From an uncultured Chitinophagaceae bacterium (GTDB lineage Bacteria > Bacteroidota > Bacteroidia > Chitinophagales > Chitinophagaceae): a stretch of 31,537 nt of DNA. The notes below the pieces were generated by a model that did no database searches, was not told the DNA's origin, and saw only the letters and a program-made list of their open reading frames with translations. A program made the position numbers and the translations under genes. Positions 7,667 to 14,742 of this stretch are shown here, one piece after another (position 1 is the stretch's first letter; each line of letters starts with the position of its first letter). The stretch is taken from the NCBI GenBank assembly GCA_937900675.1, contig CALCEA010000169.1:1-31537 (forward strand), in the 5' to 3' direction.

Positions 7667-8422
7667 ATGAAATTATTAGCAGGAAAAGTATCTATCGTAA
7701 CTGGTGCAGCAAGAGGAATTGGTGCAGCAATTGCATTAAAATTAGCAGAACAAGGAAGCCATGTTGCATTTACTTATGTAAGTGATAGTAGTGCTGAGAA
7801 AGCGAATCAATTGGTTGCAGAAATAGAAAAGCTTGGCGTAAAAGCTAAAGCATACAAAGCAAATGCTGGAGACTTTGCTGCTTGTGAAGCGTTTGTAAAC
7901 GATGTGGTTGCTACATTTGGAACCGTAGATATTTGTGTAAACAATGCAGGTATCTCAAAAGATAATTTATTGTTGAGAATGACTCCTGAACAATGGGACG
8001 ATGTGATGGAAACAAACTTGAAGAGTGTTTACAACATGACCAAGCAAGTGATTCGTCCAATGATGAAAGCTAGATCTGGTAGTATTATTAATATGAGTTC
8101 TATTATTGGTATCAGAGGCAATGCTGGTCAATCAAGTTATGCTGCAAGTAAAGCTGGTATCATTGGTTTTACTAAATCTATAGCTGCCGAAGTAGGTAGT
8201 AGAAATATTCGTTGCAACGCTATTGCTCCTGGTTTTATTGAAACCGATATGACACATTATTTAAATGAAGGCGAAGCTGGAAAATCTTTCTTGGAAAAAA
8301 TTCCTTTGGGAAGATTTGGTAAAGCAGAAGAAATTGCAAATACCACTTTATTCTTAGCGAGTGATATGAGTAGCTATGTGACTGGTCAGGTTATTAGCGC
8401 TTGTGGTGGTTTAAATATTTAA
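7667..8422 (+). CDS. fabG: 3-oxoacyl-[acyl-carrier-protein] reductase
   Basis: NADPH-dependent reductase of type II fatty acid synthesis, 251 residues, a classical short-chain dehydrogenase. The cofactor motif TGAARGIG is at 12-19 and NNAG at 92-95. The structural Asn117 is in ETNLKS, and the catalytic residues are Ser145, Tyr158 and Lys162 in the YAASK motif. The segment ISKDNLLLRM after NNAG and the GFIETDMT loop are typical of FabG rather than generic SDR proteins. It ends the lptB-GH3-fabG run and is followed 17 nt later by a palindromic terminator shared with adk. A substrate other than acyl-ACP cannot be excluded from sequence alone. Confidence 0.9.
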   Translation: MKLLAGKVSIVTGAARGIGAAIALKLAEQGSHVAFTYVSDSSAEKANQLVAEIEKLGVKAKAYKANAGDFAACEAFVNDVVATFGTVDICVNNAGISKDNLLLRMTPEQWDDVMETNLKSVYNMTKQVIRPMMKARSGSIINMSSIIGIRGNAGQSSYAASKAGIIGFTKSIAAEVGSRNIRCNAIAPGFIETDMTHYLNEGEAGKSFLEKIPLGRFGKAEEIANTTLFLASDMSSYVTGQVISACGGLNI

Positions 8423-8439
8423 ATATCAAAAACCTATTC

Positions 8440-8477
8440 ATAAAAAAAGGATCAACAGCTGTTGATCCTTTTTTTAT
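8440..8477. terminator. Bidirectional intrinsic terminator, fabG/adk
   Basis: A 38-nt perfect palindrome. The GC-containing core GGATCAACAGCTGTTGATCC is flanked by seven A on the left and seven T on the right, so either strand gives a stem followed by a U-run. It sits between the convergent fabG and adk genes, 14 nt from the adk stop. Confidence 0.9.
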
Positions 8478-8491
8478 ACTTTATTCAGCAA

Positions 8492-9067
8492 TTAGATTCT
8501 TTTATCAATTTCCGTTTTTAAACTAGCATAGATAGATTCAACACTTCCTTCTCCTTTTACATTCACTACTTTGTTGAATTGCGCATAGTGTTTTGCTACT
8601 GCTGTAGTTTTATCATGGTATTCTTGAATACGCGCGCGAATAATTGTTTCATTGGTATCGTCACTACGACCAGAAGTTAAACCTCTTCCTAATAATCTTT
8701 TCACTAATTCTTCTTCACTCACTTCCAAAGCTAAAACCACATTGATCTCACTTGACTTGCTTTTTAATAAAGCGTCTAATGCAATACATTGTGCAGTGGT
8801 TCTTGGAAATCCATCAAATAAAAATCCTTTCGCTTCAGGATGTGCTTTCATGAAATTGTCCACCATGCCAATCACTACTTCGTCTGGAACTAATTGACCA
8901 GCATCCATAAAACGCTTTGCTTCCAAACCTAAAGTTGTTGAATTGCCAATCTCTTCTCTTAATAAATTACCAGTAGAAAGGTGTTTTAAGCCAAATTCTG
9001 CTATGATAGATTCACTTTGAGTGCCTTTTCCGCTTCCCGGAGGGCCAAATAAGATTAGATTGAACAT
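8492..9067 (-). CDS. adk: Adenylate kinase
   Basis: Converts ATP + AMP to 2 ADP in the cytoplasm. It is 191 residues long, the short form. The P-loop GPPGSGKGT is at 8-16, followed by the AMP-site segments STGNLLREE and DGFPRTTAQ and the short LID region GRGLTSGRSDDTNETI. The LID carries no zinc cysteines, consistent with its short length. It is monocistronic with its own promoter box (9099-9106), and the bidirectional palindrome lies downstream. Confidence 0.96.
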   Translation of the reverse strand: MFNLILFGPPGSGKGTQSESIIAEFGLKHLSTGNLLREEIGNSTTLGLEAKRFMDAGQLVPDEVVIGMVDNFMKAHPEAKGFLFDGFPRTTAQCIALDALLKSKSSEINVVLALEVSEEELVKRLLGRGLTSGRSDDTNETIIRARIQEYHDKTTAVAKHYAQFNKVVNVKGEGSVESIYASLKTEIDKRI

Positions 9068-9098
9068 GCTATTGAGTTGAAAGATTCGTTGTTGCTAA

Positions 9099-9106
9099 CA
9101 AAGATA
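9099..9106 (-). promoter_or_regulatory. -7 promoter element of adk (TATCTTTG)
   Basis: Exact TAnnTTTG match, predicting a leader of about 28 nt. No -33 TTTG was seen at the expected distance. Confidence 0.45.
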
Positions 9107-9174
9107 CAGAACTGGCGTAAATTTTAACAGAAGCTTGCATAAAAAACTGAACAAAATAACTGAATACTTGTTAG

Positions 9175-9182
9175 TATTTTTG
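9175..9182 (+). promoter_or_regulatory. -7 promoter element of msrB (TATTTTTG)
   Basis: Exact TAnnTTTG match ending 1 nt before the upstream ATG (9184), which would put that ATG at or before the transcript start. This supports translation from the ATG at 9199. Confidence 0.5.
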
Positions 9183-9198
9183 AATGAAGAACAATACC

Positions 9199-9717
9199 AT
9201 GAAGAAACTAGTCTTTTTATTGCTATGCTTTTCTCAAATGGCATGTGCACAAAACAATTCCAAAACAGCTCAAATCAACCCTAGTATGAGTAACAAGAAC
9301 AATCCTTATTATAAAAAGAATCAACAAGAAACTGTTGTAGTTCCAGATAGCGTATGGAAACAAATTCTTCCTGCAGATGTATATGAAATTGCAAGATTAA
9401 AAGGAACAGAGCGTCCCTTTACGAGTAAATATGAAACCTCTAAAGAAATAGGTACATATTATTGTGCTGCTTGTGGAAATGCTTTATTTAAAAGTGATAC
9501 CAAATTTGATAGTGGTTGTGGATGGCCTAGTTTTTATGAACCCATTTCGAAGGGTTCTATCATATATACCCCAGACAATAGTCATGGAATGAGAAGAACA
9601 GAAGTGCAATGCGGAAAATGTAAATCACATTTAGGTCATGTATTTGAAGATGGGCCTCCTCCAACAGGATTGCGTTATTGCATTAACGGTGTTGTCTTAG
9701 ATTTTGAGAAAAAGTAA
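9199..9717 (+). CDS. msrB: Peptide-methionine (R)-S-oxide reductase, exported
   Basis: Repairs oxidised methionine (R-sulfoxide) in proteins. Read from the ATG at 9199 it has 172 residues; an ATG at 9184 would add MKNNT but lies at the end of the promoter box. The N-terminus MKKLVFLLLCFSQMACA is a signal peptide, probably cut after ACA, so the enzyme acts in the periplasm; a lipoprotein is less likely because the residues before Cys are a poor lipobox. In the 177-residue numbering, zinc cysteines are Cys94, Cys97, Cys143 and Cys146, and the catalytic Cys166 is in RYCING. The full MsrB core GCGWPSF, CGKCKSHLGHVF is present. Its 3' end overlaps the convergent DUF5690 gene by 43 nt. Confidence 0.93.
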   Translation: MKKLVFLLLCFSQMACAQNNSKTAQINPSMSNKNNPYYKKNQQETVVVPDSVWKQILPADVYEIARLKGTERPFTSKYETSKEIGTYYCAACGNALFKSDTKFDSGCGWPSFYEPISKGSIIYTPDNSHGMRRTEVQCGKCKSHLGHVFEDGPPPTGLRYCINGVVLDFEKK

Positions 9718-10937
9718 TAGGCAGAATAAGCTGTTATAAATACTCCTACAAAGGATAATAGTATAACACTTTGTGAGAAAAAGGATGTCCATTGAATTTT
9801 CAATGTCATTCCTTCTTTTACCAACATCACAGAAACGCTACCCACATAGCCTACAGAATCTGCTACATAAATAAAGAAGCCCACATTCCCTTTCATAGAG
9901 AAAGCTGCAATTAATCTATCAAAGAAAATAGAATTAAAAGGAATGTATACCAAGTACAATCCCAAACCTACCAACATCATCCACCAAAATGGATCTAGTA
10001 AATGTTGGGTGAAATAATAGGTAGATAGTCCTGCAACTACAAAGCCAATAATAATAAAAGCATGAGCAACCATCAATGCTTTGAAATTATTTTTGATCGC
10101 CACCATTGCACCAATTAATACCAAAATTAAAATAGTAATAGGTGTTTCTGTTTCTGTAAACACGGCTGGTCTTGATGCGTAGCCCATTTCTTTCCACATG
10201 TCTGCTGAAAAATTATCTCTGATATCTCTAAAGATAGTCGCAAATAAATACACCACTACAAAAGCAATAATACCAGGTAAATATTGTTTTAATAAATTTT
10301 TTCTATCGGAAGCTGTCATCGGAATTCGTTGTGTTCTGAGTGCTTCATCTTCTGTACTTGGTGGTGGTACTTTTTCTAAACCATACACACAAATCATTAA
10401 AGGAATGGCAAATACCAAGCCTGTTGCAAAGGGTACCCAAAACTCAGAGATGGCAAAGCTTTGTATCAACCAACCGCCCACTGATTTTACCCATCCTGAA
10501 GAAAAAATAAAACTTACCGCCAATGCTGCACCAATAAAGTCTGTACTCTTTCTTCCTTCTACATAGCTAAAGACCACGCCCCATAACATACCTAGGGGAA
10601 AGCCATTGATAAACAAGAATACTACATTATATGGAGCTGGCACCATCGCAAAGAATAACCATGCAGTCCATGCAATACCCGTTAATAAAAAAATAATTTT
10701 ATAGCGTTGTCTTTTCTCTAATCCAGAAATAAATTTAATACCATAAAACTTTGCCAATAAATAACCCAACATCTGACTAATCACCAACGCAGTTTTATAT
10801 GCAATGGGTCCAAACATCATTCCATCAAAAGTGCAAACAGTAAATGATTTTCTAAATCCAAATACAAATACATAAGTGCCAAAAGCAACTAATGCTGCAT
10901 ACAGCGCAATTCCTTTTTCTTTATTGATAATTGGCAT
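9675..10937 (-). CDS. DUF5690 family MFS-like membrane protein
   Basis: A 420-residue polytopic protein with about 12 hydrophobic segments. The N-terminus (ALYAALVAFGTYVFVFGFRK, residues 11-30) and the length match the DUF5690 family of Bacteroidota, which resembles the major facilitator superfamily. A cytoplasmic loop of about 25 residues near the middle (around 193-216, PPPSTEDEALRTQR) fits the central loop between two six-helix halves. The substrate is unknown; nothing in the neighbourhood points to one. It has its own promoter box (10953-10960), diverges from the glycosyltransferase gene, and its last 43 nt are antisense to msrB, whose C-terminal codons include the FEKK end. Confidence 0.75.
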   Translation of the reverse strand: MPIINKEKGIALYAALVAFGTYVFVFGFRKSFTVCTFDGMMFGPIAYKTALVISQMLGYLLAKFYGIKFISGLEKRQRYKIIFLLTGIAWTAWLFFAMVPAPYNVVFLFINGFPLGMLWGVVFSYVEGRKSTDFIGAALAVSFIFSSGWVKSVGGWLIQSFAISEFWVPFATGLVFAIPLMICVYGLEKVPPPSTEDEALRTQRIPMTASDRKNLLKQYLPGIIAFVVVYLFATIFRDIRDNFSADMWKEMGYASRPAVFTETETPITILILVLIGAMVAIKNNFKALMVAHAFIIIGFVVAGLSTYYFTQHLLDPFWWMMLVGLGLYLVYIPFNSIFFDRLIAAFSMKGNVGFFIYVADSVGYVGSVSVMLVKEGMTLKIQWTSFFSQSVILLSFVGVFITAYSAYYFFSKSKTTPLMQ

Positions 10938-10952
10938 CTTTATTGTTTAGTT

Positions 10953-10960
10953 CAAATTTA
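10953..10960 (-). promoter_or_regulatory. -7 promoter element of the DUF5690 gene (TAAATTTG)
   Basis: Exact TAnnTTTG match, 15 nt before the ATG at 10937. Confidence 0.45.
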
Positions 10961-10999
10961 GTGTTTTATACACGCAATTATTAACTAAATTAGTGCTTT

Positions 11000-12085
11000 A
11001 TGAACAAGCAAAAAATTTGTATTGCGCCTTTGGATTGGGGACTAGGTCATGCTACCAGATGCATTCAGCTGGCCAAGGCTTTGATGCAATTGGACTATCA
11101 AATTTATATTGCAAGTGAAGGATATCATGAAGTCATTTTAAGAGAAGCCTTACCATCAGCTACTTTTTTACCCTTAGCGGGCTATAGAATTCAATATAGC
11201 AAAAACGGTAAATGGTTCTTGCTTAAGATGATTGCACAAATTCCAAAGATCTTATTTAGTATTTATTATGAAAGAAATTGGTTGCGTAAAATGCAAAAAC
11301 AATTTCAATTTGACATCATTATTTCAGACAATCGTTTTGGTTTTCATCATAAAAACATTCCTTCTGTTTTTATTACACATCAATTAAATATTCAAACTGG
11401 ATCTATTTTTACCAATGCATTGGTAAGATGGTTACAATATAGATATATCCGAAAATTTAACAGTTTATGGATTCCAGATATAGAGGGTAAATTAAACTAT
11501 GCGGGTATTTTAAGTAATCCGGTTGTTAAGCCATCCATGCCTACTTGGTATTTGGGTGCACTCTCTAGATTAAGCCCAATTATAGACAAAACAAAAAATG
11601 AACAAATTCAGTTTTTAGGCATTGTGAGTGGACCTGAACCTCAAAGAACCCTTTTTGAAAATAATTTGTGGATGCAGGGCAATACAGGCGATGCCCCATT
11701 TGCTGTAGTAGCAGGTAGACCCTTAGGCAACAATGAACCTAGCTTGTCCAATAAGGGTAAATTATATCCTCACGCCAATGGTGCGGATCTTGCAGCGCTG
11801 ATTGAATCTGCTGAATACATCATTTTCAGGGGAGGCTATACAAGTTTGATGGAACTGATTCCTTTTCAAAAAAAACTAATCCTTATTCCAACACCAGGAC
11901 AAACAGAGCAAGAGTACCTGGCTTCTTGGTGGGAAGCCAATGGATGGGCTATTTCTTTTAGTCAAGAAAACTTTAATTTAAAAGAAGCGCTTGATAAAGC
12001 TGCTACCATTGAATTGGTGCAACCAAGTTTTCATTCATTTTCTATTGAAACACTAAAAGACAAACTCAAGGACTTAACTTTGTAA
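11000..12085 (+). CDS. MurG-like (GT-B fold) glycosyltransferase family protein
   Basis: A 361-residue protein with a two-domain GT-B layout. The N-terminal motif DWGLGHATR (12-20) is the glycine-rich acceptor loop seen in MurG and in the archaeal-type MJ1255 family. The C-terminal FRGGYTSLMEL (276-286) and PTPGQTEQE (297-305) match the nucleotide-sugar site of MurG (GGxxTxxE, PTPGQ). No signal peptide is visible, so it should act at the cytoplasmic face. The donor and acceptor sugars are unknown; it is not MurG itself, as the acceptor half is unlike it. It is 2 nt from mnmH and close to a PlsC-like acyltransferase, so a lipid-linked acceptor is possible (inference). Confidence 0.78.
   Translation: MNKQKICIAPLDWGLGHATRCIQLAKALMQLDYQIYIASEGYHEVILREALPSATFLPLAGYRIQYSKNGKWFLLKMIAQIPKILFSIYYERNWLRKMQKQFQFDIIISDNRFGFHHKNIPSVFITHQLNIQTGSIFTNALVRWLQYRYIRKFNSLWIPDIEGKLNYAGILSNPVVKPSMPTWYLGALSRLSPIIDKTKNEQIQFLGIVSGPEPQRTLFENNLWMQGNTGDAPFAVVAGRPLGNNEPSLSNKGKLYPHANGADLAALIESAEYIIFRGGYTSLMELIPFQKKLILIPTPGQTEQEYLASWWEANGWAISFSQENFNLKEALDKAATIELVQPSFHSFSIETLKDKLKDLTL
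12075..12082 (+). promoter_or_regulatory. Possible -7 element for mnmH (TAACTTTG)
   Basis: Exact TAnnTTTG match over the last codons of the glycosyltransferase gene, 5 nt before the mnmH ATG. It would give a near-leaderless transcript. It lies in coding sequence, so chance is possible. Confidence 0.35.
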
Positions 12086-12087
12086 AT

Positions 12088-13119
12088 ATGGCGATTCAGA
12101 AATTGACGATAGAAGAGTTTGTTGCAGTAGCCAATACAGGTATTGTTATTGATGTGAGAAGTCCCAGCGAATTTGAGCATGCACATATTCCCAATGCATT
12201 TTCATTACCACTTTTTAATGACGAAGAAAGAGCCATTGTAGGAACCACCTATAAACAAAAAAGCAGAGAACAGGCCATTAAAATTGGGCTTCCTTTTTTT
12301 GGCAACAAAATGTTGACGATGGTAGAGACGGTAGAAAAATGGATCAATGATTTTCAGAAAAAAAATAAAACAGAACATACTACTATATATGTTCATTGTT
12401 GGAGAGGTGGCATGCGCAGTGCAGCTGTTGCATGGTTATTAGATTTATATGGGTTTAAAATTTGTCAATTAATAGGTGGCTATAAAGCTTATAGAAATTG
12501 GGTACTTCAACAATTTGAAAAATCTTATAATTTAAAAGTAATCGGCGGTTATACGGGTTCTGGTAAAACAGAAATATTAAAAGAGTTATTGAAGCAAAAG
12601 CATACGGTGATTGACTTAGAAGGCTTAGCATCACATAAAGGTTCGGCATTTGGTGCGATTGGACAAGACAAACAACCTACTCAGGAAATGTTTGAAAACA
12701 AATTGGCTACAGAACTTTTTGCTGTTGCCGATAAAACTATTTTTATTGAAGATGAAAGCCAAAGAATTGGAACAGTAATGTTGCCAACTCCATTTTTTAA
12801 ATTATTAAGAAATAGTGATGGTTACTTTATAAAAATTCCTTTTGAATCCAGATTGGATTTTATTGTGGAAGGTTATGGAAAATTCAAAGCCGAAGATTTA
12901 ATGGCAGCCACTTATAGAATTCAAAAAAAATTAGGCGGCTTGGAAACCAAATTAGCAATTAATCATATTGTAGAAAAAGATATTAAAGTAGCATTTCATA
13001 TTTTATTATCTTACTACGATAAGTTATATGAAAAAGAAAAAAAATTGATTCACATTGAAGCAACTAAAGTGGATCCTATTGAAAATGCAAAACTGATTCA
13101 ATCATGCATCAACTCTTAA
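12088..13119 (+). CDS. mnmH: tRNA 2-selenouridine synthase
   Basis: Replaces sulfur by selenium in the 2-thiouridine at wobble position 34 of tRNAs for Glu, Gln and Lys, using selenophosphate; the same family can also geranylate 2-thiouridine. At 343 residues it is close to the E. coli enzyme. The N-terminal rhodanese domain (about 5-135) has the active-site loop HCWRGGMRS with Cys104, followed by the GGYKAYR linker (130-136). The P-loop domain has GYTGSGKT (154-161), and FIEDESQRIG and a long C-terminal region follow. Its last 16 nt overlap the acyltransferase start. No selenophosphate synthase (selD) lies in the window, so the selenium supply is not shown. Confidence 0.9.
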   Translation: MAIQKLTIEEFVAVANTGIVIDVRSPSEFEHAHIPNAFSLPLFNDEERAIVGTTYKQKSREQAIKIGLPFFGNKMLTMVETVEKWINDFQKKNKTEHTTIYVHCWRGGMRSAAVAWLLDLYGFKICQLIGGYKAYRNWVLQQFEKSYNLKVIGGYTGSGKTEILKELLKQKHTVIDLEGLASHKGSAFGAIGQDKQPTQEMFENKLATELFAVADKTIFIEDESQRIGTVMLPTPFFKLLRNSDGYFIKIPFESRLDFIVEGYGKFKAEDLMAATYRIQKKLGGLETKLAINHIVEKDIKVAFHILLSYYDKLYEKEKKLIHIEATKVDPIENAKLIQSCINS

Positions 13120-13667
13120 AGTGGTGGTATTTTAAAGTCTTAGGTTGGAAAATTGAGGGAGCTTATCCTTATCATTTAAAAAAATGTGTAGTCATTGTTG
13201 CACCTCATACTCATAGAAATGATTTCTTTTTAGGGGTTGCATTTAGAAAACTATTGCATTTAGAGTTTGTTCGATTTTTGGGTAAAAAAGAATTGTTTAT
13301 CCCACCATTTAGCTGGGTTCTAAGAAGTATGGGCGGAAGTCCAGTAGATAGATCCAAAAACAATAACCTGGTAGACCAGGTAGTGGACTTATTCAATCAA
13401 AACGAGCGCTTTCACCTTGCATTATCACCGGAAGGAACCAGAAAAAAGGTAATTAGGCTAAAAACGGGCTTTTATCATATTGCTAAAAACGCCCATGTGC
13501 CAATTGTGATGATTGCATTGGATTTTGAGAACAAAAGAGTGGTTTTTGCTGAGCCTTTTGAGACAGGAAGCGATATGAAGGCCGATTTGAGAAAAATTAT
13601 TGATTTTTTCAAGCAATACAAGGGCAAAATTCCCGAATATGGGATATCTGAGGAAACAGAATGTTAA
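13104..13667 (+). CDS. 1-acyl-sn-glycerol-3-phosphate acyltransferase-like (PlsC family)
   Basis: A 187-residue acyltransferase of the PlsC type. The catalytic HX4D motif is HTHRND (His35, Asp40) and motif III is SPEGTR (108-113); GGSPVDRS (77-84) fits motif II. The protein is shorter than classical PlsC (about 240) and lacks a clear N-terminal membrane helix pair. It belongs to the compact subgroup common in Bacteroidota, often annotated as glycerol acyltransferase. The acceptor could be lysophosphatidate or another lipid. Its start lies inside mnmH (16-nt overlap), implying translational coupling in the glycosyltransferase-mnmH-acyltransferase unit. Confidence 0.82.
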   Translation: MHQLLKWWYFKVLGWKIEGAYPYHLKKCVVIVAPHTHRNDFFLGVAFRKLLHLEFVRFLGKKELFIPPFSWVLRSMGGSPVDRSKNNNLVDQVVDLFNQNERFHLALSPEGTRKKVIRLKTGFYHIAKNAHVPIVMIALDFENKRVVFAEPFETGSDMKADLRKIIDFFKQYKGKIPEYGISEETEC

Positions 13668-13714
13668 AGTGAGATTAAGCTGGGAATAAATTTTAAAGGG
13701 TTGTGACGAATCCT

Positions 13715-13722
13715 TATTTTTG
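13715..13722 (+). promoter_or_regulatory. -7 promoter element of the OmpA-like gene (TATTTTTG)
   Basis: Exact TAnnTTTG match, predicting a leader of about 40 nt before the ATG at 13769, the longest leader among the promoters listed here. Confidence 0.5.
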
Positions 13723-13768
13723 TTTCGGCTTTGAGCTACTATTTATTCAATTAAAAAACCGTTGAAAT

Positions 13769-14659
13769 ATGAAAACTAAAATTTTTTTAGCGCTTGCAGT
13801 AGTTAGCTTAGGTGCTTATTCTTGCGTAAGTCCTAAAAAATTACAAGAAGCAGAAAACAAGTACACTCAATTGAATGGTGCTTATGCTGAATTACAAGGT
13901 AAATATCGTGATGCACAAGATGCTGCTGCTAAGCAAAAAAGTGATGGCGATAAATTAGCTGCTGAAAACAAAGCTAACCAAAGCAAGATTGATGATTTGA
14001 ACAAACAAATCGAATTCTTAAAACAAAACAACAATGTTGTATTAAGTCAATTAAAAGACATGTCTGTTGTAACTGGCGCTCAAGCAGAGAGTATTAAGAA
14101 ATCTTTAGAAAATATCGGTGCTAAGGATTTATATATCCAAGGATTACAAAGCTCAATGGCACGTAAAGATTCTATCAACATGAACTTGGTGATGAACTTG
14201 AAAGGTGCTATTGGTGATTTAAGCGATGAAGATATTAATGTGAAGGTAGATAAAGGCGTAGTATACGTTGATATCTCTGATAAATTATTATTTAAGAGCG
14301 GAAGCTTTAGCATTTCTGATAAAGCTAAAACAGTTTTAGGTAAGGTTGCTAAAGTATTAGCTGCTCAACCAAACATCGAATTCATGGTAGAAGGTCATAC
14401 TGATACTAAGCAATTATTAGACAATGGTTCTGCTTTAGAAGATAACTGGGATTTATCTGTAAAAAGAGCAACTACTGTAGTGCGTGTTTTACAAGATACT
14501 TACGGTATCGATCCTAAGCGCATGACTGCTGCTGGTAGAGGTGAGTATGCTCCAATTGCAGAAAACAATAACGCTGCTAACAGAGCTAGAAACCGTCGTA
14601 CAAGAATTGTGATCTTACCTCAATTAGATCAATTCTTTAAATTATTAGAAAAAAAGTAG
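13769..14659 (+). CDS. OmpA family lipoprotein
   Basis: A 296-residue envelope protein. The signal peptide ends in GAYSC with Cys19 as the likely lipidation site. Residues about 25-95 are rich in Ala, Lys, Gln and Glu in heptad-like order and probably form a coiled coil. The C-terminal OmpA/peptidoglycan-binding domain (about 170-290) has GHTD (209-212), DNWDLSVKRA (225-234) and NRARNRRTRI (271-280), including the Asp and Arg positions that hold diaminopimelate. It probably tethers the outer membrane to peptidoglycan. There is no beta-barrel, so this is not classical OmpA. It is a single gene between its own promoter and a strong terminator. Confidence 0.92.
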   Translation: MKTKIFLALAVVSLGAYSCVSPKKLQEAENKYTQLNGAYAELQGKYRDAQDAAAKQKSDGDKLAAENKANQSKIDDLNKQIEFLKQNNNVVLSQLKDMSVVTGAQAESIKKSLENIGAKDLYIQGLQSSMARKDSINMNLVMNLKGAIGDLSDEDINVKVDKGVVYVDISDKLLFKSGSFSISDKAKTVLGKVAKVLAAQPNIEFMVEGHTDTKQLLDNGSALEDNWDLSVKRATTVVRVLQDTYGIDPKRMTAAGRGEYAPIAENNNAANRARNRRTRIVILPQLDQFFKLLEKK

Positions 14660-14685
14660 TCGAGCTTTTTTAAAAAATATATAAG

Positions 14686-14713
14686 ACCCCATCCGAAAAG
14701 ATGGGGTTTTTTT
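14686..14713 (+). terminator. Intrinsic terminator of the OmpA-like gene
   Basis: An 8-bp stem (ACCCCATC with GATGGGGT) with a six-nt loop CGAAAA, followed by a run of seven T. It lies 27 nt after the stop codon. Confidence 0.9.
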
Positions 14714-14730
14714 ATGCTACTAACTAAGCG

Positions 14731-14738
14731 TATCTTCG
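14731..14738 (+). promoter_or_regulatory. Weak -7 element for the UvrD-type helicase (TATCTTCG)
   Basis: One mismatch to TAnnTTTG. It is placed just after the OmpA terminator and 4 nt before the helicase ATG, so the transcript would start at or next to the ATG. Confidence 0.35.
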
Positions 14739-14742
14739 CCCC

